A stretch of DNA of 64,000 nt from Alteribacillus bidgolensis. Its GTDB lineage: Bacteria; Bacillota; Bacilli; Bacillales; Marinococcaceae. Position 1 is the first letter of the stretch; every line of letters begins with the position of its first letter. This document shows positions 26,301-33,688 of the stretch, piece by piece. The notes below the pieces were generated by a model. That model saw nothing but the letters and a program-made list of their open reading frames with translations, was not told the DNA's origin and ran no database searches. The translations under genes were made by a program, and so were the position numbers. Location of the stretch: contig NZ_KZ614149.1 of assembly GCF_002886255.1 (NCBI RefSeq), positions 3,469,272-3,533,271 on the forward strand, in the 5' to 3' direction.

Positions 26301-27191
26301 ATGAATGATTTTGACGAACATAACATCCAGGAGACCCTAAAAAAACGTGTGGTGACATTAGCAGATGGCACTCAGCTTCCTTGTTTAGGGCAAGGGACAT
26401 GGCATATGGGTGAAAAGCCTGGGGAAAAAACCAAAGAAGTAAAAGCATTGCAGCTAGGTATAGATTTAGGTATGACTTTAATAGACACAGCGGAAATGTA
26501 TGGAGAAGGGGAATCCGAGCGTGTTGTAGGTGAAGCAGTACACGGCCGTCGAGGTACCGTTTTTTTAGTTTCTAAAGTCTATCCTCACAATGCCGGTGCT
26601 GAAACAATTAAAATAGCTTGTGAAAATAGTTTAAAACGTATGAACACGGAGTATTTGGATATGTATCTCTTGCATTGGCGGGGAGGCATCCCTCTAGAAG
26701 AAACAATAGAGGGAATGGAGGATCTGAGAGCAGAAGGCAAGATTAAAAGGTGGGGTGTTTCCAATTTTGACACTAATGATATGGAAGAGTTGTGGAATAA
26801 CGAAAATGGATCGAACTGTGCCACAAACCAAGTTTTATATCATTTAGGTTCAAGAGGGATTGAATTTGACTTGCTTCCCTGGCAAAGAAAGCACCGAATG
26901 CCGGTGATGGCATATTGTCCATTAGCTCAAGGCGGTACATTGAGGAAACAATTAACCACCCATCCTGTTATAAAAGAGATTGCTGAGAAGTATCAAGTAA
27001 AACCATTACAAATTGCCCTTGCCTGGACGATAAGAAATAATCATATTATTTCTATTCCAAAAGCTGTTCAAGAGCAGCACGTGATAGAAAATGCAGCCGC
27101 CGCTGGAATCGCATTAACAAAAGAGGAAGAGAAAAAGCTGGATAAAGCGTTTTCTCTGCCATCAAGAAAAACACCGCTTGATATCATATAA
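26301..27191 (+). CDS. Aldo/keto reductase
   Basis: NADPH-dependent oxidoreductase of 296 residues with the AKR barrel. Catalytic Asp and Tyr are in LIDTAEMYGEGESE, Lys in LVSKVYPHNAG and His in LLHWRGGIPLEE. The first 20 residues are an extra charged lead. GVSNFDTNDM and the C-terminal IPKAVQEQHVIENAAA contribute to cofactor binding. AAAGGTGG sets the start. It is monocistronic in a region of decayed genes and seems intact. Substrate is unknown; such enzymes detoxify aldehydes. Confidence 0.88.
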   Translation: MNDFDEHNIQETLKKRVVTLADGTQLPCLGQGTWHMGEKPGEKTKEVKALQLGIDLGMTLIDTAEMYGEGESERVVGEAVHGRRGTVFLVSKVYPHNAGAETIKIACENSLKRMNTEYLDMYLLHWRGGIPLEETIEGMEDLRAEGKIKRWGVSNFDTNDMEELWNNENGSNCATNQVLYHLGSRGIEFDLLPWQRKHRMPVMAYCPLAQGGTLRKQLTTHPVIKEIAEKYQVKPLQIALAWTIRNNHIISIPKAVQEQHVIENAAAAGIALTKEEEKKLDKAFSLPSRKTPLDII

Positions 27192-27371
27192 TGAATGGTT
27201 CAACGAGCTGTCTAAAATCAATAGGCAGCTCTCTGATTCAGCACTTATACCCTTTACTTTAGATCTTCTACCTTGATTTTCAGTTCTTCTTTCTCTCAAT
27301 TCAGTTCTTCTTCTCTTTGATTCATCTCTTCTATCTTGCTCTTCGGCTCTTCTTATTGAAGGATAATTCTT

Positions 27372-28026
27372 ATGAACAAAATCCCTGTCATAGTGTTAAG
27401 CGGGTACCTGGGTGCTGGGAAGACCACTGTATTAAATCATATTTTGACAAATCGTGAAGGGCTCAAGGTTGCTGTCATATTTAATGATATGAGTGAAATT
27501 AATGTAGATGCAGGATTAATTGAAAGTGGGGGGGTTTAAGCGTCAAAAGAGAAAATGGTGGAGATGTCGAATGCATGTATATGCTGTACTTTAAGAGAAG
27601 ATCTGTTGATAGAAGTGGAGAAGTTGGAAAAACAAGGAAATATTTATTACATCGTTATCGAATCTTCCGGAATAAGCGAACCGATACCGGTAGCTCATAC
27701 ATTTAGTTATGTAGATGAAGAAATGGGTACTAAATCTTACTCGATATTGTGAGCTGGACACTATGGTTACAGTTGTAGATGCTAATCGTTTTTGGGAAGA
27801 TTTTTTAGGTGAAACATTGTTAGATCGAAAACAGTAAATAAGTGAAGAAGACGAACGTGAAGTTGTTGATTTACTAATTGATCAGGTGGAATTTTGTGAT
27901 GTTCTCGTCTTAAACAAAATAGATGTGGTTCCTGAACAAGAAAAAGAAAAATTAAAAGCATTTCTTCAATAGCTGCAGCCAGAAGCTAAAATAATGGAAA
28001 CGACTTATTTGTCAGAGAATAAGTCT
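27372..28026 (+). pseudogene. CobW/YciC-type zinc GTPase, decayed
   Basis: Original product: G3E-family metal chaperone GTPase. VIVLSGYLGAGKTTVLNHIL (Walker A) opens at 27372, but TAA at 27537 interrupts just before the frame continues EKMVEMSNACICCTLREDLL. A frameshift near 27725 separates IESSGISEP from NLTRYCELDTMVTVVDANRFW. Two more in-frame stops follow, TAA inside DRKQ-ISEEDEREVVDL and TAG inside KAFLQ-LQPEAKI, although NKIDVV is kept. The reading ends near 28026 without the C-terminal CobW domain. Three nonsense codons, one frameshift and a 3-prime deletion show long-standing loss. Confidence 0.88.
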
Positions 28027-28041
28027 TGTTACTGTTACTCA

Positions 28042-28106
28042 AGGTAGGGTAACCCCTCTCTAGTAGATTTGGTCGTTTACTCTGAGGGGTACCCTACCTC
28101 TTTTTT
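28042..28106 (+). terminator. Long-stem terminator
   Basis: AGGTAGGGTAACCCCTC pairs with GAGGGGTACCCTACCT (28084-28099), a 16-bp stem with one bulged A, followed by six T. It lies directly behind the CobW remnant and may have been its terminator. Confidence 0.85.
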
Positions 28107-28175
28107 GTCTCAAATTGTTTACACAAACTGTCTTACATCATCTTAAGAGAACAGGCATAAAACTTTTGATTTGAA

Positions 28176-28517
28176 TTAAGCATTATCATCTAAACGTACA
28201 TGCATATACTGACCGGCTATTTGTGCTGCCTCATCAAGTTGAACCTGTACATGTCGCACACTACTGATAAATGTCTTAGTGGGTTCAAAGTTCGCAATGA
28301 CCGAGCCCGGTATAGTTCGATTTACTTCACTTCCATTAAATAGAATATATCTAATATTTATATCTGCACTTGAGTTATTTATAATAGATACTGCATAATT
28401 TCCTGGAACTCCATTTTCAATTAGGGTATAGAACGGGGCACCCGGAGTAGCATTAAATCCAAATGTCCCTTTCCCAATAACTTTACCAGCACCTTCTGTG
28501 TTCTCTGGAAAAGGCAA
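28176..28517 (-). CDS. Uncharacterised beta-rich protein (possible spore surface)
   Basis: A 113-residue protein of short beta-type segments rich in N, S, T and G: GKVIGKGTFGFNATPGAPF, GVPGNYAVSIINNSSADINI, PGSVIANFEPTKTFISSVRHV, AGQYMHVRLDD. No signal peptide or cysteine. I start it at the TTG at 28517, nine bases after AAGGAG; a TTG at 28526 abuts the ribosome site. The composition resembles small jelly-roll-like surface proteins of spore formers, but I do not recognise a family. It stands alone, followed downstream by the CobW terminator in opposite orientation. Confidence 0.6.
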   Translation of the reverse strand: MPFPENTEGAGKVIGKGTFGFNATPGAPFYTLIENGVPGNYAVSIINNSSADINIRYILFNGSEVNRTIPGSVIANFEPTKTFISSVRHVQVQLDEAAQIAGQYMHVRLDDNA

Positions 28518-28677
28518 AATAATCAACTCCTTTTAATTATTTTCACTCTATTGAATACATATACTTCTTTTTTAATGATAGAGTTAGAACTATATTAGTT
28601 CCACAATATATAAGTATGTCTCTTAATACAGTTCGTATGGACTATGGTAATAGTACTTTGCACATTTTTATAGTTAT

Positions 28678-28832
28678 GGATTCGGCTGCACTTGGTTGAA
28701 GATTCGATAAGGTCATATAGACTTAGTTCAAATCAACGCTAAGGGGGATAGATATGACCAGAAGAAATAGAAGAAATTATTCTAAAGAATTTAAAGAACA
28801 GATCGTCCAACTGTACTCTTCAGTAAAACCCA
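28678..28832 (+). mobile_element. Left-end remnant of the IS3-family element
   Basis: This stretch aligns with the first 150 bases of the element at 41492-42665, read from its left end: the terminal repeat, GGTCATATAGACTTAG, the ribosome site and the start of OrfA (MTRRNRRNYSKEFKEQIVQL). OrfA stops after about 28 codons. It ends exactly where a truncated nucleotidyltransferase partner gene begins. Confidence 0.8.
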
Positions 28833-28833
28833 G

Positions 28834-28976
28834 TTTGGATAGATGCTTTGTCTAATCGGAACTTAACAACACACACTTATGATGAAACAATGGCAGAGAA
28901 AATAATATCTTTAATCATTAATAAATATTTCTCGGCGATAAAAGCGCTACAGCAAGTTTTAAAAAAGGAAGTGTAG
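28834..28976 (+). pseudogene. C-terminal fragment of HI0074-type nucleotidyltransferase partner
   Basis: The frame reads VWIDALSNRNLTTHTYDETM and AEKIISLIINKYFSAIKALQ to a TAG at 28974. This is the C-terminal third of the HI0074-like HEPN-fold protein that pairs with minimal nucleotidyltransferases (whole protein about 130-140 residues). The N-terminal two thirds are replaced by an IS3-family end remnant. It ends two bases before the nucleotidyltransferase start. Confidence 0.75.
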
Positions 28977-28978
28977 GT

Positions 28979-29299
28979 ATGTTCGGTTTATTAGAAAGAG
29001 ACATTATGTATATACGGAAAGCTATATCTACATTTCCCTCTGTAGAAGAAGCAATCATTTTTGGCAGCCGGGCGAAGGGTAATTATAAAAAAGGGTCAGA
29101 TATAGATCTTGCTGTAAAAGGTACAAACCTAACAGAACAGGAAGTTCGAGATATTTACGAAAAATTAAATGAAGAGTATCCCATTCCTTATTTTTTTGAT
29201 GTCCTCCATTATGATACTTTGCAAAATAAGAAGTTAAAACAACATATTGATCAAGAAGGAGAGCCATTGCCTCTAAAAACGGACGCTTTTACAAAGTAA
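28979..29299 (+). CDS. Minimal nucleotidyltransferase (MNT)
   Basis: A 106-residue MNT protein with the core motif IIFGSRAKGNYKKGSDIDLAV near residues 29-48, providing the GSx10DxD metal site, and a third acidic residue in PYFFDVLHYD. Members of the HI0073/MNT group form two-gene modules with a HEPN-fold partner, in some cases acting as antitoxin by AMPylation. Here the partner upstream is truncated by an IS remnant, so the module is probably non-functional although this half is intact. AAGGAAGTG within the partner 3-prime end provides the ribosome site. Confidence 0.82.
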   Translation: MFGLLERDIMYIRKAISTFPSVEEAIIFGSRAKGNYKKGSDIDLAVKGTNLTEQEVRDIYEKLNEEYPIPYFFDVLHYDTLQNKKLKQHIDQEGEPLPLKTDAFTK

Positions 29300-29363
29300 A
29301 TAAATTGACATTACCTCACTTCTGTAATATCTTTTCCTTATTACTGAAGAAAGGATTTGGGAG

Positions 29364-29888
29364 TTGCGAACGAATGCTGGCTGGGATATGACGTTGCTTT
29401 TTCTTTTTGGGGCAGCAATTTTTTTCTTATGGCCCAAAGAAGAAACACCGGAAGTCACCCCAGAAGAACTGACAGAATTAACAGAACTGCATCCTATCGT
29501 AGAAGAAAAGAAAAATGAGCTTTTGCGCCGCTCTGAAGAAAAAGGAATAAATATAGAAATCATCGAAGGATACCGCACACCGGAAGAACAAAACAATTTA
29601 TATGAAAAAGGCCGGTCGCAGCAAGGGAGTGTTGTGACGAATGCTCAAGGGGGCGAATCGTACCATAATTACGGCTTGGCGATTGATTTCGCCTTAGAAA
29701 CAGAAGATGGAGAAATAATATGGAATACCGAATATGATGGAAATGAAAATGGGAAATCCGACTGGAAAGAAGCTGCAGAAATTGCGAAGGAACTTGGATT
29801 TGAATGGGGAGGCGATTGGCCGGGGCTAAGAGATTACAGTCATCTTCAGTTAGAAACAGATTTAAGTATGCATGAGCTTCAACGATAG
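29364..29888 (+). CDS. M15 D,D/L,D-peptidase, VanY/CwlK-like
   Basis: A 174-residue peptidoglycan hydrolase with an N-terminal membrane anchor (LLFLFGAAIFFLWP) and an external M15 catalytic domain. Zinc and catalytic residues are visible in EGYRTPEEQNNLYEKG, SYHNYGLAIDFAL (HxxxxxxxD type) and the final YSHLQLE histidine. CwlK of Bacillus, of the same type, cleaves L-Ala-D-Glu; D-Ala-D-Ala carboxypeptidase activity is the alternative. The TTG at 29364 is preceded by AAAGGATTTGGGAG. An acidic linker of about 20 residues (EETPEVTPEELTELTE) separates anchor and domain. Confidence 0.85.
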   Translation: MRTNAGWDMTLLFLFGAAIFFLWPKEETPEVTPEELTELTELHPIVEEKKNELLRRSEEKGINIEIIEGYRTPEEQNNLYEKGRSQQGSVVTNAQGGESYHNYGLAIDFALETEDGEIIWNTEYDGNENGKSDWKEAAEIAKELGFEWGGDWPGLRDYSHLQLETDLSMHELQR

Positions 29889-29906
29889 ACCAAAGAAATA
29901 AAATAA

Positions 29907-29944
29907 AGCCTCTTAAAGGGAGTATATTCTCTAAGAGGCATTAC
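29907..29944 (-). terminator. Terminator for the YjcZ-like gene
   Basis: GCCTCTTA (29908-29915) pairs with TAAGAGGC (29932-29939). The T-rich tract lies on the minus-strand exit side, so it serves the minus-strand gene at 29965; it may also stop the peptidase transcript. Confidence 0.65.
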
Positions 29945-29964
29945 CTGTTACTCTATTCAAACCC

Positions 29965-30111
29965 CTATTTATAGCCCCCATACCACCACCAGGCGGCACC
30001 GATGATGATGACTAAAATAAAGAGCACTATAATCAACCCTGCTCCGTATCCGCCGTAACCTGGAAAGTATCCAGGACCATATCCAGGGCCGTAACCTCCA
30101 ACAAAACCCAT
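29965..30111 (-). CDS. YjcZ/SscA-like small spore protein
   Basis: A 48-residue protein beginning MGFVGGYGPGYGPGYFPGYG, then a single hydrophobic helix GLIIVLFILVIIIGAAWWWY and a short tail. This is the YjcZ family pattern (glycine/tyrosine-rich head plus C-terminal helix), which includes the Bacillus spore-coat assembly protein SscA. AAAGGAGA precedes the ATG at 30111; the longer open frame to 30198 is unlikely to be used. It indicates a sporulating organism. Confidence 0.85.
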   Translation of the reverse strand: MGFVGGYGPGYGPGYFPGYGGYGAGLIIVLFILVIIIGAAWWWYGGYK

Positions 30112-30286
30112 TTTAATCTCTCCTTTGGAAAAAATTTGGTTTCTATATATTTGTATGAAACGAGGAGAAAATACGGTTAGGTTAGTATCTTGTTTCATAG
30201 TTTTCTACTGGCTGTTCTAATAATCATCAAACATAAAAAAGGGTAAGTGGACAGGATTTTCAATATTTGCTGCGACACTATCAAGC

Positions 30287-30312
30287 CAATTAATCAAACG
30301 TTTGATTAATTG
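30287..30312. promoter_or_regulatory. 26-bp perfect palindrome, operator-like
   Basis: The 20-base core TTAATCAAACGTTTGATTAA (30290-30309) is identical to the palindrome at 2620-2639 and here extends to 26 bases. It lies about 94 bases upstream of the HU start, where a TetR-type repressor could act. Without a U tract it is not a terminator. Confidence 0.55.
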
Positions 30313-30405
30313 AAAAACTGAGTCAAAATAAATTTTCAGCAGAAAAAGGTATATTTCTTCTTTATATTGAAAGAATAATAGATACAAGCATAAGGAGGGA
30401 AAAGA

Positions 30406-30678
30406 ATGAATAAAACAGATCTTATTAATCAAGTTGCTGAACAATCCGGGTTAAGTAAAAAAGATACAGAGGCTGCAGTAAATGCGACTCTTGAAAACAT
30501 TGAAAAGTCACTAAAATCTGGTGAAAAAGTGCAATTAATCGGATTTGGGAATTTCGAAATTCGAGAAAGAGCTGCACGAGAAGGTCGTAACCCGCAAACC
30601 GGTGAAACGATTAAAATACCTGCTTCCAAAGTTCCTGCTTTCAAACCAGGGAAACAATTAAAAGAAGCAGTTAACTAA
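30406..30678 (+). CDS. hbs: DNA-binding protein HU
   Basis: The histone-like HU protein, 90 residues, the usual length. MNKTDLINQVAEQSGLSKKD opens it; the family signature GFGNFEIRERAAREGRNPQT is at about 46-65, and PAFKPGKQLKEAVN closes it. It binds and bends DNA as a dimer and compacts the nucleoid. AAGGAGGG sets the ATG. It is monocistronic with its own strong terminator. A TetR-like operator upstream is unusual for this gene. Confidence 0.95.
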   Translation: MNKTDLINQVAEQSGLSKKDTEAAVNATLENIEKSLKSGEKVQLIGFGNFEIRERAAREGRNPQTGETIKIPASKVPAFKPGKQLKEAVN

Positions 30679-30696
30679 AAAATAAGTGAATGTCTG

Positions 30697-30732
30697 CACC
30701 TGTTTATTATGAGAATAAACAGGTGTTTTTTT
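30697..30732 (+). terminator. Terminator of hbs
   Basis: CACCTGTTTATT pairs perfectly with AATAAACAGGTG across five bases, followed by seven T. Confidence 0.92.
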
Positions 30733-30794
30733 CGTGAAATAAGCTTTGAGCAGGAAAAACAAGAATTACTAGCTTCTGTGTTATACTTTTTTTG

Positions 30795-30888
30795 TACTTT
30801 AGGAAAGTTTAACTTTGCTAAAGGATCAAAGTATAAGTAAAACTACGGCTTCCGCCATAGGACTTGGCGGTAAGCCAAGTTTTTCTAA
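30795..30888 (+). repeat. Full copy of dispersed intergenic repeat
   Basis: One of two complete copies (the other is at 53705). Order: TACTTT pairing with AAAGTA around a nested CTTTAG/CTAAAG hairpin, then ACTACGGCTTCCGCCA, then ACTTGGC-GGTAA-GCCAAGT followed by TTTTTCT. The 3-prime half can form either the terminator or a competing hairpin GGCTTCCGCCA with TGGCGGTAAGCC. This copy lies 25 bases before an aldo/keto reductase start. Confidence 0.8.
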
Positions 30889-30912
30889 TTAGTTAGAAAA
30901 AGGAGCGATTCC

Positions 30913-31737
30913 ATGGAATTTGTTACGCTGAATAATGGATTGAAAATGCCTCAGCTTGGCTTTGGAGTATGGCAGGTAGAAGATGAAGCAGCAACACCAG
31001 CTGTGAAAAAAGCTCTTGATACAGGTTATCGTTCTATTGATACAGCAGCTATCTATAAAAATGAACACGGTGTTGGGAAAGCTATCAGTCTTTCAGACAT
31101 TCCAAGAGAAGAATTGTTTATCACAACAAAAGTTTGGAATGCGGATCAAGGCTATGACCGCACCCTTCAAGCATTTGATAAAAGTCTTGAGAAAATCGGA
31201 TTGGATTATGTTGATTTGTATCTGATTCATTGGCCTGCTCCAGAACATGATGACTACATAGAGACTTACAAAGCCATGGAAAAGCTTTATCAAGATGGAC
31301 GGGTTAAAGCAATTGGAGTATGCAATTTCGATACAGAACATCTTCAGCGGTTGTTAGATGAATGTGAAGTGAAACCGGTCCTCAACCAAGTAGAATGTCA
31401 TCCGTATCTCGCTCAAAAGGAGTTAAAGGAATTTTGCCAGCAGCATGATATTTTTATAGAAGCCTGGAGTCCTTTGATGCAAGGCGGAGACGTGCTTAAT
31501 AATGAAGTTATAACAAAATTGGCTGAAGCGTACGGCAAAACACCAGCCCAAGTTATCATCCGCTGGCAATTGCAAAACCATTCTATTGTTATTCCAAAAT
31601 CAGTAACACCTGCCCGTATTGAGGAAAATTTTAGCGTGTTTGATTTTGATCTAACCGAAGAAGATATGGACAAAATCAATAACTTGGACCGTGGGGAACG
31701 TAAAGGGCCAAAGCCGAGTGAAATGAATATGAGATAA
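30913..31737 (+). CDS. Aldo/keto reductase, YvgN/YtbE-like
   Basis: A 274-residue NADPH-dependent aldo/keto reductase (AKR5 type). Catalytic tetrad: Asp and Tyr in SIDTAAIYKNEHGVG, Lys in FITTKVWNADQG, His in LIHWPAPEHD. GVCNFDTEHLQRLL, NQVECHPYL and the C-terminal IPKSVTPARIEENFSVFDF complete the cofactor site. Bacillus homologues reduce methylglyoxal and other aldehydes. AAAAGGAGCG sets the start. The dispersed repeat just upstream could attenuate it or could be the remains of a mobile repeat. Confidence 0.92.
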   Translation: MEFVTLNNGLKMPQLGFGVWQVEDEAATPAVKKALDTGYRSIDTAAIYKNEHGVGKAISLSDIPREELFITTKVWNADQGYDRTLQAFDKSLEKIGLDYVDLYLIHWPAPEHDDYIETYKAMEKLYQDGRVKAIGVCNFDTEHLQRLLDECEVKPVLNQVECHPYLAQKELKEFCQQHDIFIEAWSPLMQGGDVLNNEVITKLAEAYGKTPAQVIIRWQLQNHSIVIPKSVTPARIEENFSVFDFDLTEEDMDKINNLDRGERKGPKPSEMNMR

Positions 31738-31743
31738 AGGAAG

Positions 31744-31769
31744 AGGGCGTCTTTTTGACGTCCTTTTTC
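31744..31769 (+). terminator. Terminator after aldo/keto reductase
   Basis: GGGCGTC pairs with GACGTCC around five T, followed by five T. Confidence 0.75.
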
Positions 31770-32044
31770 CTGTTTCAAAAGTAAACCCTCCAAAGCGTTT
31801 GGTAACATTAGAATTGCCTTATCATTTTCACATTTTGTCTTTTCATGTAAGCAGATATTTTTTCAATTATGTTGGTTTTTGTTACATTTTTAACAGGAGA
31901 AAAAATCATAATACATATTAAAAAAGCATCTAATAATAAAGATTATTTTTATTTAGGACTGTCATAAAAGGGATGGAAGGAAAAATCTACATTTTATAAC
32001 ATATATTAAATTAAAATAATTATAATTTAGTATTGATTTTTTAT

Positions 32045-32059
32045 TGATAATTGTTATCA
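32045..32059 (+). promoter_or_regulatory. Fur/PerR-type 7-1-7 box upstream of catalase
   Basis: TGATAATTGTTATCA is a near-perfect 7-1-7 inverted repeat of the Fur-family consensus, 33 bases before the katA start. For a catalase gene, PerR is the more likely binder; the first G and last C are closer to a Fur box. Confidence 0.6.
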
Positions 32060-32092
32060 TATATTTATAGAAAAGATAAGAGGTGATCTTAC

Positions 32093-33559
32093 ATGAGTAA
32101 TAAAAACAATAAACATCTCACAACTAGCTCAGGTGCTCCAGTAGGTGATAATCAACATTCCTTAACAGCTGGTTCGAGAGGTCCGACCTTAATACAAGAT
32201 GTTAATTTATTAGAAAAACTTGCTCATTTTAATCGTGAACGTATTCCAGAACGAGTGGTTCATGCTAAAGGAGCAGGTGCGCACGGCTATTTCGAAGTAA
32301 CAAATGATGTATCAAAATATACAAAAGCAAACTTTCTTAACGAAGTTGGCAAAAAGACACCGATGTTCATTCGGTTTTCTACGGTAGCAGGAGAACTAGG
32401 TTCTGCCGATACTGTACGAGACCCACGCGGTTTTGCTGTGAAGTTTTACACGGAAGTAGGGAATTATGATTTAGTAGGAAATAATACCCCTATCTTTTTC
32501 ATACGCGATGCAATTAAATTTCCGGACTTTATCCACACTCAAAAACGTGACCCGCGTACACACTTGAAAGATCCAAATATGGTGTGGGACTTCTGGTCGC
32601 TCTCACCGGAATCTCTTCACCAGGTCACATACTTACATGGGGACCGCGGGCTGCCGGCAACACTTCGTCATATGAATGGGTATGGAAGCCATACATTTAA
32701 ATGGGTTAATGAAAAAGGGGAAGTCTTCTGGGTAAAATATCACTTTATCAGTGAGCAAGGCGTTAAAGCATTGGATGACCCCGTTGCCAATAAGCTGGCA
32801 GGGGAAAATCCTGATTATCATACAGAAGATCTTTTCAACGCTATTGAAGAAGGAAATTATCCAGCATGGAGATTGTACGTGCAAATTATGCCGTATGAAG
32901 ATGCTAAAACGTATAAATGGGATCCATTTGATGTAACAAAAGTGTGGTCCAAAGACGACTATCCACGGATCGAAGTAGGTCGTATGGTTCTTAACCGCAA
33001 CCCTGAAAACTACTTTGCCGAAGTAGAGCAGGCTGCGTTTTCACCTGGTCACTTTGTACCTGGTATTGAAGCTTCTCCGGATAAGATGCTGCAAGGCCGT
33101 TTGTTTGCCTATTCGGATGCCCACCGTTATCGTGTTGGGGCCAACCATGAACAGCTTCCTATTAATCGTCCGATCAGCGGAACCAACAATTATCAGCGTG
33201 ATGGATATATGAGAGCAGACGATAATGGCGGCGGTTCGGTAAACTATGAGCCAAACAGCTACGATGGCCCGAAAGAATCAGAAGAAGCCAGAATCAATCC
33301 TTTTGAGGTAACTGGTCAAGCAGACAGTGTGAACTATGATAGTGAAGATCATTATACGCAAGCCGGAGATCTTTACCGTTTAATGAGTGATGATGAAAAA
33401 GATCGTCTCATCAATGCTGTCGTAGGCCATATGAAACCAGTCAAAAAAGATGAAATCAAGCTTCGCCAAATTAAACATTTCTATAAAGCTGACCCGGAAT
33501 ACGGCCGCCGTGTTGCAGAAGGACTTGGATTGGAAGTTCCCGAAGAGCAGGAAGTTTAA
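32093..33559 (+). CDS. katA: Monofunctional heme catalase
   Basis: Breaks hydrogen peroxide into water and oxygen. The 488 residues match small-subunit clade catalases: TSSGAPVGDNQHSLTAGSRG at the N terminus, the distal His57 in RVVHAKGAGAHGYFE, the distal Asn in GNNTPIFFIRD, and the proximal heme-ligand region RLFAYSDAHRYRVG. Slight oddity: GAHGYF where most have GAFGYF. AGAGGTGATC precedes the ATG. It is monocistronic behind a Fur/PerR-type box, so induction by peroxide is likely. Confidence 0.96.
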   Translation: MSNKNNKHLTTSSGAPVGDNQHSLTAGSRGPTLIQDVNLLEKLAHFNRERIPERVVHAKGAGAHGYFEVTNDVSKYTKANFLNEVGKKTPMFIRFSTVAGELGSADTVRDPRGFAVKFYTEVGNYDLVGNNTPIFFIRDAIKFPDFIHTQKRDPRTHLKDPNMVWDFWSLSPESLHQVTYLHGDRGLPATLRHMNGYGSHTFKWVNEKGEVFWVKYHFISEQGVKALDDPVANKLAGENPDYHTEDLFNAIEEGNYPAWRLYVQIMPYEDAKTYKWDPFDVTKVWSKDDYPRIEVGRMVLNRNPENYFAEVEQAAFSPGHFVPGIEASPDKMLQGRLFAYSDAHRYRVGANHEQLPINRPISGTNNYQRDGYMRADDNGGGSVNYEPNSYDGPKESEEARINPFEVTGQADSVNYDSEDHYTQAGDLYRLMSDDEKDRLINAVVGHMKPVKKDEIKLRQIKHFYKADPEYGRRVAEGLGLEVPEEQEV

Positions 33560-33594
33560 AAATTAATAAATTGATTCTCTCTTTATTCTCTAAA

Positions 33595-33636
33595 AAACGG
33601 GTATCCGTTCCTAAATAGCTGGATGCCCGTTTTTGT
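33595..33636 (+). terminator. Terminator of katA
   Basis: ACGGGTATCC pairs with GGATGCCCGT (33621-33630), followed by five T. Confidence 0.85.
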
Positions 33637-33651
33637 GATGTTTTTGTTCTA

Positions 33652-33678
33652 AAATAAGGCCGCTCCCTTGCGGCCTTA
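33652..33678 (-). terminator. Terminator of the coiled-coil gene
   Basis: AAGGCCGC (33656-33663) pairs with GCGGCCTT (33670-33677). On the minus strand it is followed by ATTTT. Confidence 0.7.
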
Positions 33679-33688
33679 CTGAAAGCAT

